Assembly (NCBI GenBank): GCA_964562015.1
Contig: CAZLRH010000006.1
Location: forward strand, 62,001-126,000
Direction: 5' to 3'
Origin: CAZLRH01 sp964562015
GTDB taxonomy: Bacteria; Verrucomicrobiota; Verrucomicrobiia; Opitutales; JABDGR01
DNA length: 64,000 bases
A program made the translations under genes and the position numbers. Positions 8,513 through 17,190 of the stretch are shown here, in pieces. Position 1 is the stretch's first letter. The number at the start of each line of letters is the position of its first letter. The notes under the pieces were generated by a model that saw only the letters and a program-made list of their open reading frames with translations, was not told the DNA's origin and ran no database searches.

Positions 8513-10069
8513 ATGAATACCTCACCCCGTCTGTTCCTCGCCGTGGCCTTGGCCGCCATGGCTATCGTTTCAAGCGTCCCGGCCTCGGCCCAAATCGGCA
8601 CCCGTTTCCCTTCGGAAAAGAAAACCGTCAACGACCCCGTCACCGGCGTGCCGCTCACGTTCCTCACCAGCACCGAGGGCACCGGCGATTCCAAAATTTA
8701 TCAGACGCACCATCAATGGACTGCCGATGGCAAATGGGTCATTTTCCGCTCCAATCGCGTGCCTGGCCAGGCGATGGCCGCCAACGAGGAAACGGGCGAC
8801 ATCGTCCAGGTGAGCGATCAGGGCTTCAGTGGCATGCTCTGTCTCGCCGACCATTCCATGAGCCTGTATTTTCTGCGCACGGCCGGTGGCGGGCGTGGTC
8901 GCGGGCCCGCGGCGGCTGCTCCCGCGGCGGATGCCACGACGGCGATTCCCGCGGTGCCCGCTGCAGCGACTCCGGCTGACCCCAATGCACCGGCAGGGAC
9001 TGTGCCCGCCGGTGCCCGGGGCGGTGCGCGTGGTGCGGGCCGGCGCGGTGGCGCAGGTCCCGGCGGCGCACCGGGGGCCGTGGCTGGCGGTGGCGGCGGT
9101 GGCGGAGGTCGTGGCGGCCCTTCGCAAATCATCAAAGTTGATCTCGCCAAACTTTTTGCCGACAGTGCGGCCCACACGCTCCAGCCTGCTTCAGCCTACG
9201 AGCATGTTTGCGGCACCATCCCGGTCGAGTGGGGCGCGGGCGGCGACATGGCCCTCGATTGCACGGAGGACTACGCTTATTTCCGCGTCTCCGGCGGTGA
9301 AGCCGCCAAGCACCTGGCGCCCGACACCAAGATCGAGGGCCCCTACGGCCCGCGCAACATGGGCGCCGGTCCCGCAGGCTTGGGCAAAATGAATCTGCGC
9401 ACGGGCGAAGTGAGCTACATCGTGTCGGTGCCGTTTCAAATCGGCCACGTGCAGACCAATCCCTGGGTGCCCGGCGAAATCGTTTTTTGCTGGGAAACGG
9501 GCGGCAAGGCTCCGCAGCGCACCTGGACCGTGATGGCCGATGGCACCGGCCTGCGCCCGCTTTATCCCGAGGCCCCGTATGATTGGATCACACACGAAGC
9601 GGTCATCACCAAGGACGAGGTCGCCATCGCGATTTTGGCCCACCGCAAGCCGGGCCTGCCGGCCGATGATGCGTGGGGTCCCTCGAGCACCGGCGAGCAC
9701 CCGAGCGGCGTCGGCATAGTCAACCTCCGTACGCGTGAGATGCGCATCGTCGGCCAGGTGCCCGAGGGCAATCCCGGCAAATCCATTTGGCATGTCAACG
9801 GCTCGCCCGATGGCCGCTGGGCCGTGGCGGATGATTTTCAATACCGCCTCTGGCTCATCGACCGCACCTCCGGCGAAATGAAAATGCTTGCCGACCTCGG
9901 CCACAAAACCGGTGCCGCCGACCACATCCACCCGACTTTTAACGCCGACAGCACCAAGATTGAAATCCAAACCGCCATGCTCTCGGAGGACGGCCACTCG
10001 CTGAACATCTGCGTCGTCCCCGTGCCCGATAGTTGGCTCAAGCGCACCTATCCCGAAACGTTTAAATGA
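8513..10069 (+). CDS. Secreted oligogalacturonate lyase-like beta-propeller protein
   Basis: 518 residues from the ATG at 8513 (an alternative in-frame ATG at 8495 adds six). Residues 1-27 form a signal peptide ending in SVPASAQ. The mature protein has the WTADGKWVIFRSNR and SPDGRWAVADDF repeats of a WD40/PD40-type propeller and the overall arrangement of oligogalacturonide lyases (polysaccharide lyase family 22). Those enzymes cleave unsaturated digalacturonate from pectin breakdown. A Gly/Ala/Pro-rich low-complexity insert occupies about residues 125-205. Neighbours do not form a pectin cluster, although the galactonate operon at 25866 is in the same carbon-metabolism area. Substrate is inferred from the family only. 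Confidence 0.7.
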   Translation: MNTSPRLFLAVALAAMAIVSSVPASAQIGTRFPSEKKTVNDPVTGVPLTFLTSTEGTGDSKIYQTHHQWTADGKWVIFRSNRVPGQAMAANEETGDIVQVSDQGFSGMLCLADHSMSLYFLRTAGGGRGRGPAAAAPAADATTAIPAVPAAATPADPNAPAGTVPAGARGGARGAGRRGGAGPGGAPGAVAGGGGGGGGRGGPSQIIKVDLAKLFADSAAHTLQPASAYEHVCGTIPVEWGAGGDMALDCTEDYAYFRVSGGEAAKHLAPDTKIEGPYGPRNMGAGPAGLGKMNLRTGEVSYIVSVPFQIGHVQTNPWVPGEIVFCWETGGKAPQRTWTVMADGTGLRPLYPEAPYDWITHEAVITKDEVAIAILAHRKPGLPADDAWGPSSTGEHPSGVGIVNLRTREMRIVGQVPEGNPGKSIWHVNGSPDGRWAVADDFQYRLWLIDRTSGEMKMLADLGHKTGAADHIHPTFNADSTKIEIQTAMLSEDGHSLNICVVPVPDSWLKRTYPETFK

Positions 10070-10120
10070 GCGGGCACTGCGCCCGGCATCCATTTTAGCG
10101 CGCATCCATTGTTGAACTAA

Positions 10121-10231
10121 ACCACGGATGACACGGATTTCACGGATGGGCGTCGTATGTCCGACCCTCGGAAATGGAATTCAACCAGAATGTGCCACTA
10201 GCATCCGTGCCATCCGTGAAATCCGTGGTTT
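10121..10231. repeat. Inverted pair of CACGGAT-unit repeats
   Basis: The left arm (10121-10149) has three CACGGAT units: CCACGGAT, GACACGGAT, TTCACGGAT. The right arm (10201-10231) carries the complementary ATCCGTG units three times. Together they form a large hairpin-capable intergenic element between the convergent 8513-10069 and 10281-10889 genes. A single degenerate copy lies near 5033-5060. Confidence 0.75.
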
Positions 10232-10280
10232 CCGTCCTGATTTCCCGGGTCAGCAATCAGCAATCATAAATCCGCATTTC

Positions 10281-10889
10281 TTAAGTCTTCCGCTTCCGGT
10301 ACGCCGCGGTGGCCTCGGTCTGGAAAAGCGGGTTGCACTCCTCGGCCAGCACGCCGCCCAGCAGCGCGGTGCGGCGAAACGGCGTTTGCCGGATGACTTC
10401 CTCCGCGCGCAGCCCGATTTGCCACCAGCCGATACTGGTGAGAAAGGGCGTGGACGTGCCGAACACCACCATGCCGAGGCCCGCCCATTCCACCGCCGAC
10501 TGGCACATCGCGCAGGGCTCCGCCGTCGTGTACAACACCAGCGGCGACCAATCCGTGACCACCTGCTTCGCGGCAAGATTGTTGATGGCGTCCATCTCGC
10601 CGTGAAAGGTCGGATTGTCCTTCGTGTGATTATGGCCCACGGCCAGGACATTGCCTGTCGGTGCATCCACGATGACCGCCCCAAACGGCACGCTCGGCGC
10701 AAGTTTGGCCTGATCGATGGCCAGGCGCATGTAACGCGCGTGGTCGAGTTTTGCCGCGGCGGGACTCGGTGGTGCAGGCGCCGGCCCCTGGTTGATTTTC
10801 TCCGCCAACTTCACCGCCCCGGCGCCGCCCCACGCCCCAAACGCCAACCCGGTCACAAACCGACGACGACTGGAAGGAGTGGTGGGCAT
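10281..10889 (-). CDS. Cytidine/deoxycytidylate deaminase-fold nucleoside deaminase with Tat-like signal
   Basis: 202 residues from the ATG at 10889. The N-terminus has SSRRRFVTGLAFGAWGGAGA, a twin-arginine-type leader. The zinc site of the deaminase superfamily is complete: His96-Gly-Glu98 (HGEMDAI) and PCAMC (Cys126, Cys129). The order of motifs resembles guanine deaminase and TadA-like enzymes, which hydrolytically deaminate purine bases, but the exact substrate cannot be read. The leader suggests export to the periplasm, odd for this family. An upstream in-frame start at 10949 would bury the leader, so I reject it. Confidence 0.75.
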   Translation of the reverse strand: MPTTPSSRRRFVTGLAFGAWGGAGAVKLAEKINQGPAPAPPSPAAAKLDHARYMRLAIDQAKLAPSVPFGAVIVDAPTGNVLAVGHNHTKDNPTFHGEMDAINNLAAKQVVTDWSPLVLYTTAEPCAMCQSAVEWAGLGMVVFGTSTPFLTSIGWWQIGLRAEEVIRQTPFRRTALLGGVLAEECNPLFQTEATAAYRKRKT

Positions 10890-10945
10890 AAGCTGGTCGG
10901 TAAAGTCTGGTGTAAATAATCTGTTGGTCGAGACCTCCGCCAGCT

Positions 10946-11377
10946 TCAACTTTTATTTGCACTTTTTTTATTTGCCTCAATTTTGAGCGCATCAGCCCCC
11001 CGGGCTTTGTAATATGCGGCGGGATCCTTGTAGAAATCATGGTAGCGTTCGCGACTCTCGCTCATCAGGCCAAAGGACTCCGACTGTTTGATTCCGTTGA
11101 CGAAATCCTCAATTTTCCCCTTTAAAATCTCATTGCTTGCAGTGGCCCGGAATAGCCAATCATTTTCACGATCAAGGTAGGCGGAATAACGTTTATTAAA
11201 GTTCTCTGTATCGCCCTTGGCGAAGACTAAAAACAGCTGATTTTGAAACATCAAATCCGCCACTTCGCGGTCAAACACATATTCGGCGGCATGGCGATAC
11301 GCTTGATGCTCACCTATGGCAAGACCCGCTAAAAGTGACATGGACATGAGGAAGAAGACAATGAGGCGTTGTTTCAT
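10946..11377 (-). CDS. Hypothetical small exported or membrane-anchored protein
   Basis: 143 residues from the ATG at 11377 (MKQRLIVFFLMSMSLLAGLA). I do not recognise it. The N-terminus is a signal peptide or anchor helix (residues 4-22). The rest is charged and mostly helical, with many Phe, Tyr and Asp residues and a Lys/Asn/Ser-rich tail. A longer frame to 11449 exists but adds residues from the repeat region upstream. It shares the strand with the deaminase gene 56 bp downstream, so the two may be co-transcribed. Confidence 0.45.
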   Translation of the reverse strand: MKQRLIVFFLMSMSLLAGLAIGEHQAYRHAAEYVFDREVADLMFQNQLFLVFAKGDTENFNKRYSAYLDRENDWLFRATASNEILKGKIEDFVNGIKQSESFGLMSESRERYHDFYKDPAAYYKARGADALKIEANKKSANKS

Positions 11378-11430
11378 GAGCGGGTAATTCGTTGTCTCTA
11401 ACCGATGAATGAATTCCGCCAGCTCACCAA

Positions 11431-11462
11431 GCACTAAAAACCAAAACACTAAGCACCAAAAC
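11431..11462. repeat. Short tandem A-rich repeat (CACTAAAAACC type)
   Basis: Imperfect tandem units of CACTAAAAACCAAAACACTA type lie in the gap between two minus-strand genes. It looks like one of several families of short dispersed intergenic repeats in this genome. Confidence 0.5.
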
Positions 11463-11473
11463 GCTCTCCTCCC

Positions 11474-12553
11474 TCACACCTGCATCTCATCAAAATTCGC
11501 CGGCCAGCGCTTTCTGCGGTCCAGGAGGCAGGCGAGGGCAAAGGTTGCCGCGCTCGCGCCGGCCACTCCGCCGGCCAGGCCGAGGGCGAGCATCCGCCAC
11601 ACCTTGGGATTCACGCCTTCGTCCGGCAGCGGATCGACGATGGAAAAAACGGGAGTGGCCGCCTGGGCCATCGTGGCCTGCAATTGTTTGAGCTGCGCCA
11701 TCAGTTTTTTCGATTGGGCCTGCGCGCCGGGCAATTGCCGTTGCAATGCGGCGTACTCAGTATCGGTCACGGGCGCCTCGTCAGCGCCCGGTGCGCGCGC
11801 GCCGGGGTCGGCGGGCGGCATCGTCAACTCGCCGTTGGCGGTCTGGGTCGGCGGGGCGAGGTTGTGTGCGCGCGCATAAGTCGCCATTTTCGCCAGCGCA
11901 GTTTCCGCTTTTTGATGGGCCGCGGCAAGTTTGGCCTGCACGTCCTGCAAATCCGCCGCCGCCGCATCCATTTGTTTGCGCGCGCGGAGTTGGATGAATT
12001 CCTGCGCAAAGAGGCGCGCCACGATCGGCGCAATTTCCGGATCCGCGTGCGTGAAGCTGACCGCCAGCGCCCCGGTGCCGGCGTCGCTCTGCACATCGCG
12101 GCTTTGCTGCAAAATCTCCGGCGCAAACGCCGGCGGGCCGGAGGCCGCATAAGTCGCATACGGGGCCAGCAGGCGTTTGCGGTTTTGCATGCTGAGCGAA
12201 TCCGCGACGGCGGTGGCCAGTTCCGGGGATTTGAGCAGATTCAGGTCGCCGACCAAATCACCCAGACCCGGAACGGTGCGGGGGATGCCGGGTTGGTGCG
12301 TGGGAACGAGGACGGCCGTGGCGGTGAAATCCGGGCCGGGATGCAGGACATTGGCCACAAGCCGGTGCAGCGGCGTGAAAAAGTGCGGTCCGTCCGGGGC
12401 CTCGCGGTTGAGCGTCCAAATAAGCACCGGACCGAAAATCGCCGTAAACGTGAAGGCGAAGGTGCCCAGCAGCAGCCCATGCCGCCGCAATCGCCGCGTT
12501 TGGGTGGCGGCGGGCAAAACCTGGCCGTTCGTCTCCATCAGCAAGGGGTGCAT
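11474..12553 (-). CDS. Chain-length determinant (Wzz/GNVR)-like polysaccharide co-polymerase
   Basis: 359 residues from the ATG at 12553; a second ATG at 12538 is also plausible. There are two transmembrane segments, one near the N-terminus (LLLGTFAFTFTAIFGPVLIW) and one near the C-terminus (LALGLAGGVAGASAATFALA). They flank a periplasmic domain with a coiled-coil stretch (about residues 200-305, ADLQDVQAKLAAAHQKAE). This is the topology of Wzz/PCP proteins that control polysaccharide chain length. It lacks the kinase domain of the Wzc-like protein at 50834. The open frame continues to 12685, but that extension overlaps the divergent PIG-L gene. Confidence 0.6.
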   Translation of the reverse strand: MHPLLMETNGQVLPAATQTRRLRRHGLLLGTFAFTFTAIFGPVLIWTLNREAPDGPHFFTPLHRLVANVLHPGPDFTATAVLVPTHQPGIPRTVPGLGDLVGDLNLLKSPELATAVADSLSMQNRKRLLAPYATYAASGPPAFAPEILQQSRDVQSDAGTGALAVSFTHADPEIAPIVARLFAQEFIQLRARKQMDAAAADLQDVQAKLAAAHQKAETALAKMATYARAHNLAPPTQTANGELTMPPADPGARAPGADEAPVTDTEYAALQRQLPGAQAQSKKLMAQLKQLQATMAQAATPVFSIVDPLPDEGVNPKVWRMLALGLAGGVAGASAATFALACLLDRRKRWPANFDEMQV

Positions 12554-12683
12554 GGGGCCGTCTCCACGACGGGCGCAACCGCCTTGGACGCGCAATCGGG
12601 CCTGTGGGTTCCCAAGGGCGAAGAAAATCGAGATTGCCTGCGGTGCCCGCGTGGCATGGATTGACCTTGCGGCTTTCACCCCC

Positions 12684-13517
12684 ATGGCGGACGACCCTTA
12701 CCTCGATTTTGTCCGGCGCTACGAGCACGCCCTGGCGGCGTCATTGCCCGTGCCACCGCCGGCGGCCGGGCCCGCGCCGTCTCCCACGCCCGGCGGGCCG
12801 GTCGCCCTGATCTTTTCCCCGCACCCGGACGACGAAGTCATCACGGGCGCGCTGCCCCTGCGTTTGCAAGCCGAAGCTGGCGCCCGTGTCGTCAACGTGG
12901 CCGTGACGCTCGGCTCCAATCCGGCCCGCCAGACTGCGCGGAAGCTGGAACTCGAGGCGGCCTGTGCGCGCCTCGGCTGGAGTCTTGAGGTGCTCGATTG
13001 GACTGGAGTCAACCCCGCGGCCGTTACGGAAAGGCCCGACCAATGGGGCGAATGGACCGCGCGCGTGGCCGGGTTGATCCGCGCCTACCGCCCGCGCTGG
13101 ATTTTTTATCCGCATGCCAAGGACTGGCACCCGACCCACGTTGGGGTGCACTTGCTGGTCAATGCCGCGTTGATGGCGGCCACCGGTGGCGCGGCTCCGC
13201 CCTGGCGCGTGCTCACGGAGTATTGGCAACCGCAGGACGCCCCGAATCTGTTGGTCGAATGCCCGCCCCCGCAACTGGCGGCGCTCGTGGCGGCGCTGTG
13301 CTGTCATGTCGGCGAAATCGCGCGCAATCCGTATCACTTGACCCTGCCGGCGTGGATGGCCGATAATGTGCGCCGCGGCGCGGAACGCGTGGCGGGCCCG
13401 GGACGGCCGGCGCCAAAGTTCCCTTTCGGCACGCTCTACCGTGTGGAACCCGCGCTGCCCGCGGATTGGGAATCCATCATGACCGCTCGCCCTTTTTCCC
13501 CGCCAAAAATGGGGTGA
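12684..13517 (+). CDS. PIG-L/LmbE family deacetylase
   Basis: 277 residues from the ATG at 12684. The zinc-binding signature PHPDDE is at residues 46-51, and the second metal motif is in WHPTHVGVH (about residues 150-158). The family removes N-acetyl groups from N-acetylglucosaminyl lipids or related amino sugars. The divergent neighbour is the Wzz-like gene, which may point to a glycan role (inference). Its TGA stop (13515-13517) lies inside the acceptor stem of the convergent tRNA-His, so the last codons and the tRNA share bases. Confidence 0.85.
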   Translation: MADDPYLDFVRRYEHALAASLPVPPPAAGPAPSPTPGGPVALIFSPHPDDEVITGALPLRLQAEAGARVVNVAVTLGSNPARQTARKLELEAACARLGWSLEVLDWTGVNPAAVTERPDQWGEWTARVAGLIRAYRPRWIFYPHAKDWHPTHVGVHLLVNAALMAATGGAAPPWRVLTEYWQPQDAPNLLVECPPPQLAALVAALCCHVGEIARNPYHLTLPAWMADNVRRGAERVAGPGRPAPKFPFGTLYRVEPALPADWESIMTARPFSPPKMG

Positions 13518-13587
13518 TAGACCGGATTTGAACCGGCGACCCCCAGATCCACAATCTGGTGCTCTAACCAGCTGAGCTACTACCACC
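13510..13587 (-). tRNA. tRNA-His (GTG)
   Basis: The cloverleaf is complete on the minus strand: acceptor GTGGTAG paired with CTATCAC, an anticodon arm with loop bases around GTG, and the T-loop TTCAAAT. The extra 5' G (-1) opposite C73 is present, the hallmark of tRNA-His. The CCA end appears to be encoded. Confidence 0.95.
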
Positions 13588-13747
13588 ATGAAAGCCGGCG
13601 CAGGGGCTGCCCTGGCGGTTCCGCATTTTTGGCAAGGGGTCACGATGGCACCGCCCTTCCCGGCTGTCAACGCCGGAGCGAGCGGCCCGGCCGCCGTGGT
13701 GAAAAAACTCGTCGCCGCCGTCCCTCAACTGGTATGCCTCGGCGCGC

Positions 13748-14410
13748 ATGACTGACATTATCCAGACCATGATCCATTTGCTGAAAAACCCGTTGGAGGT
13801 TTTGACGAACTGGATTGAACATTTCGGGCCGTGGATTTACCTGCTCCTTTTCCTGATTGTCTTCTGTGAAACGGGCCTGGTCTTCATGCCGTTGCTGCCG
13901 GGCGATTCCTTGTTGTTTGCCGCCGGCGCGCTCGCCGGCACCACGGGGAAGCTCGAGGTCGCCGTGCTCATCCCGTTGCTGATTTTGGCGGCCCTCGCCG
14001 GCGACAACGTGAATTATCACGTCGGCAAAACACTGGGCCCGCGGGTTTTCCGCTGGCCAAAGTCGAAATTGTTCAACCCGGAGCATCTCGTCCGCACCCG
14101 GGAGTTTTATGAACGGCATGGGCGCAAGGCGGTGATTCTCGCGCGCTTCGCCCCCATCCTGCGCACCTGCGCGCCGTTTGTGGCGGGCGTGGGCGACATG
14201 CGTTACCGGGTCTTTGCGCTTTTCAGCGTGATCGGCGCGGTGTTGTGGGTCGGTATTTTTGTCGGCGCGGGCGCGTATTTCGGCCAGCAGGAAGTGGTGC
14301 GCAAAAATTTCACCCACGTCATCCTCGCCATCGTCGTGATCTCGCTGCTGCCGGCGATGTTCAGCTTCGCGCGGGCGCACTGGCAATCGCGGCGCTCGCC
14401 CGGAAAATAA
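13748..14410 (+). CDS. DedA family membrane protein
   Basis: 220 residues with the DedA/SNARE-associated (VTT) arrangement: an N-terminal hydrophobic segment, then the conserved ETGLVFMPLLPGDSLLFAAG region (about residues 41-60). The ARFAPILRTCAPFVAGVGDM stretch (about 135-154) contains the conserved Arg and Pro. C-terminal helices follow. DedA proteins are inner-membrane proteins implicated in undecaprenyl-phosphate or phospholipid flipping and in membrane homeostasis. The gene stands alone upstream of mutS. Confidence 0.9.
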   Translation: MTDIIQTMIHLLKNPLEVLTNWIEHFGPWIYLLLFLIVFCETGLVFMPLLPGDSLLFAAGALAGTTGKLEVAVLIPLLILAALAGDNVNYHVGKTLGPRVFRWPKSKLFNPEHLVRTREFYERHGRKAVILARFAPILRTCAPFVAGVGDMRYRVFALFSVIGAVLWVGIFVGAGAYFGQQEVVRKNFTHVILAIVVISLLPAMFSFARAHWQSRRSPGK

Positions 14411-14507
14411 CAGGACCCTGGCTCGCTTCGGGCGCGGAATCCCATCGATTGACGATTTGGTCACGGAGAGCTGCGTACTTTCCGTAGACCGACTCCGTCC
14501 TCCGGAT

Positions 14508-14545
14508 TTTACTTCTACCTTCTGCATTCTTACTTCTTACTTTCT
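14508..14545. repeat. Dispersed pyrimidine-rich repeat (TTCTGCATTCT type)
   Basis: A run of ACTTCTACC, TTCTGCATTCT and TACTTCTTAC units directly precedes mutS. It resembles the sequence at 39450-39480 next to rnpB, and more distantly the tandem block at 36973-37007. Confidence 0.5.
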
Positions 14546-14548
14546 CCC

Positions 14549-17173
14549 ATGCCCGCCCGCGCCCAGCCCAAAGTTCCGCCGCCCGCCGAAGGCGCGGCGC
14601 GGCCCGGCGGGGACACCCCGATGATGCGCCAGTATTGGGAACTGCGCGATAAACTTTCCGCCGACACGTTTCTATTTTTTCGCCTCGGTGATTTCTACGA
14701 ATTGTTTTTTGACGACGCCGTGCAGGGCTCCCGCCTGCTCGGGGTGACGCTCACCCAGCGGCAGGGGCATCCCATGGCCGGCATTCCCTACCATGCGGCC
14801 ACCAATTATATCAAAAAAATCCTGGACGCCGGCCGCAAGGTTGCCATTTGCGACCAGACGGAAACGCCCCGGCCCGGCCAGCTCGTGACCCGCGCGCTGA
14901 CGCGGGTCCTCACCCCCGGCACCATCCTCGAAGATCACCAGCTCGAGGCCCGCCGCCCGCATTACCTGCTGGCGCTTTCGGCCACCGCCACGGCGCGGGA
15001 TAATTCCCTGCACGCGGCGTGGCTCGACTTGACGACCGGCGATTTTCAACTCGCCTCCGACCCCGACGCCAGCCGTTTGCTATCCGCATTGCAAGCGCTC
15101 GAAGTGCGGGAAATTCTCTTGCCGGAAGCGTTGCCCGCGGCGGTCCTGGCCGCTTGCGCTGCGCTTTGCGCCGGGCGGCCGGTGTCGCGGCTGCCGGATT
15201 TTCAATTTGAGCGCGCTCCCGGCGCACGACTCGTCAAGGAAACGCTTGGCGTGCTCAATCTCGAAGGCTTCGGTCTGGCCGACACCCATCCGGCCCTCGG
15301 CTGTGCCGGTGCGCTGGTGGCTTACGCGACAGACACCTTGTGCGGGCGGCCCGCCCATTTGCGCTCGCTGCGCGAATTTCGGGTGCGCGAGGCGTTGCTC
15401 CTCGATCCCGCCACCTTGCGCAATTTGGAAGTGCTGCGTTCCGCCCGCGGCGCGCGCGAGGGCTCGCTGTTGCACGCGGTGGACGCCACGGGCACGGCGC
15501 CCGGCGCGCGTTTGCTCGAACAATGGCTCGCCGCGCCGTTGCTGGATTTGACCGAACTGCGCCGCCGGCAGGCGTGTGTCGGTGCGTTTTTTGCGGAGCC
15601 TGGCTTGGCCGCCCGCGTGCGTGAAAGCTTGGCTCAAGTGCGTGATTTGGTGCGCATTCTGGCGCGCCTGCATAATCGGGTGCGCCACCCGCGCGAAACC
15701 GCCGCCGTGCGCGACACGTTGCGCGTACTGCCCGCGGTGCGCGCGGCCCTCGCGGCGTTGCCCGCGCCCGCGAACGCCCTCGCGGAACGCATCCCGGAGT
15801 TTGACTCGTTGCGCGAGCTGCTCGACCGCGGCCTGGCCGACGAACCGCCCATTGACCCGCACGATGGCGGCGTCATTCGCGATGGCCATGACGCCGAACT
15901 CGACCGCCTGCGCAGTCTTTCCTCCGGCCACAAGACGTGGCTCTCGGAATTCGAGCGGGCGGAAATCGAGCGCACCGGCATCAAGAATTTGCGCGTCCGT
16001 TTCAATGGCGCGTTTGGCTATTACATTGAAATCACGAAATCGAATCTGCCGCTCGTCCCGGCTGATTACATCCGCCGGCAGACCATGACCAACGCGGAGC
16101 GGTTTGTGACCGACGATTTGCGCCGCCGGGAAAAGGAGATTCTGCAAGCCGAGGAAAAGGCGCTGGCCCGCGAGGACGAATTGTTTCGCGCGCTGGTCGA
16201 GGCCGTGCTGGCGGAGGCTGCGGGCCTGCGCGCCACCGCCGCGGCGCTGGCCGAGGCCGATGTTTTTTCCGGCTGGGCGCAAATCGCCCGCGAGCGCGAT
16301 TTCTGCCGGCCCGCCCTCGACGATTCCGACGTTTTCGACATTGAGCAAGGCCGGCATCCCGTGGTTGAACTCATTCTGCGCGAATCGACCGAGGGCCTCG
16401 CGGGCAGCCGCGCCTTTGTGCCCAACGACACGCGCCTGGGCGCCGGCGGCGAGCAAATCGCGCTCATCACCGGGCCGAACATGGCGGGCAAGAGCACCTA
16501 CATCCGCCAGGTCGCGCTCATCGCGATTTTGGCGCAGGCGGGCGCGTGGGTGCCCGCGAAAAAATGCCGGCTGGGACTCGTGGACCGCGTGTTCTCCCGC
16601 GTCGGCGCGAGCGACGAGCTGGCGCGCGGCAACTCAACCTTCATGGTCGAGATGAACGAGACCGCCAACATCCTCCACCACGCCACCCCGCGCAGCCTCG
16701 TCATCCTCGACGAAATCGGCCGCGGCACCAGCACCTACGACGGCCTCGCCATCGCCTGGGCGGTCGTCGAGCACCTGCACGGCCCGGGGCCCGCCGGGCC
16801 GCGCACCCTCTTTGCGACGCATTATCACGAATTGACCCAACTGGATCAGACCCTGCCGCGGCTGCGCAACTACGCCGTCACGGTCAAGGAGTGGAACGAC
16901 GAAATCATTTTTGTCCGGCAGGTCGCCCCCGGCGCGGCGGACCGCTCCTACGGCATCCAGGTCGCGCGCCTCGCGGGGCTCCCGCGTGAAGTGTTGGGCC
17001 GGGCGCGCGAAATTTTGGAAAAACTCGAGGTCGAAGGCCACGCGTTGCAAGTGCAACTCCGCCGTTCGCTGGCCTCCGCGGCCGCGCCTCCGATCACTCC
17101 GTCGCCTCCGCCGGTGGCCGATGTCGCCCCGCAAGTTTCCGAGTCCTCTCGTCCGCAACTGGAGCTGTTTTAA
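14549..17173 (+). CDS. mutS: DNA mismatch repair protein MutS
   Basis: 874 residues, full length for MutS. The mismatch-recognition motif FYE is in RLGDFYELFFDDA (about residues 45-57). The connector, core lever and clamp domains follow. The ATPase domain has Walker A GPNMAGKST (about 645-653) and Walker B LVILDEIGRGTSTYDG (about 718-733). The C-terminus is Pro-rich and ends in LELF, as in many MutS proteins. It recognises mispaired bases and recruits MutL; no mutL is in the window. The dispersed repeat before the ATG leaves no obvious Shine-Dalgarno site. Confidence 0.98.
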   Translation: MPARAQPKVPPPAEGAARPGGDTPMMRQYWELRDKLSADTFLFFRLGDFYELFFDDAVQGSRLLGVTLTQRQGHPMAGIPYHAATNYIKKILDAGRKVAICDQTETPRPGQLVTRALTRVLTPGTILEDHQLEARRPHYLLALSATATARDNSLHAAWLDLTTGDFQLASDPDASRLLSALQALEVREILLPEALPAAVLAACAALCAGRPVSRLPDFQFERAPGARLVKETLGVLNLEGFGLADTHPALGCAGALVAYATDTLCGRPAHLRSLREFRVREALLLDPATLRNLEVLRSARGAREGSLLHAVDATGTAPGARLLEQWLAAPLLDLTELRRRQACVGAFFAEPGLAARVRESLAQVRDLVRILARLHNRVRHPRETAAVRDTLRVLPAVRAALAALPAPANALAERIPEFDSLRELLDRGLADEPPIDPHDGGVIRDGHDAELDRLRSLSSGHKTWLSEFERAEIERTGIKNLRVRFNGAFGYYIEITKSNLPLVPADYIRRQTMTNAERFVTDDLRRREKEILQAEEKALAREDELFRALVEAVLAEAAGLRATAAALAEADVFSGWAQIARERDFCRPALDDSDVFDIEQGRHPVVELILRESTEGLAGSRAFVPNDTRLGAGGEQIALITGPNMAGKSTYIRQVALIAILAQAGAWVPAKKCRLGLVDRVFSRVGASDELARGNSTFMVEMNETANILHHATPRSLVILDEIGRGTSTYDGLAIAWAVVEHLHGPGPAGPRTLFATHYHELTQLDQTLPRLRNYAVTVKEWNDEIIFVRQVAPGAADRSYGIQVARLAGLPREVLGRAREILEKLEVEGHALQVQLRRSLASAAAPPITPSPPPVADVAPQVSESSRPQLELF

Positions 17174-17190
17174 GCCTCAGCGCAACCAGC

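Noticed and set aside
11431..11462. Possible CRISPR-like short repeats
   Set aside because: Units are adjacent, imperfect and few, with no spacers of even size; no cas genes are in the window.
15080..16456. Long minus-strand frame inside mutS
   Set aside because: Antisense shadow caused by high GC at third positions; mutS motifs are on the plus strand.
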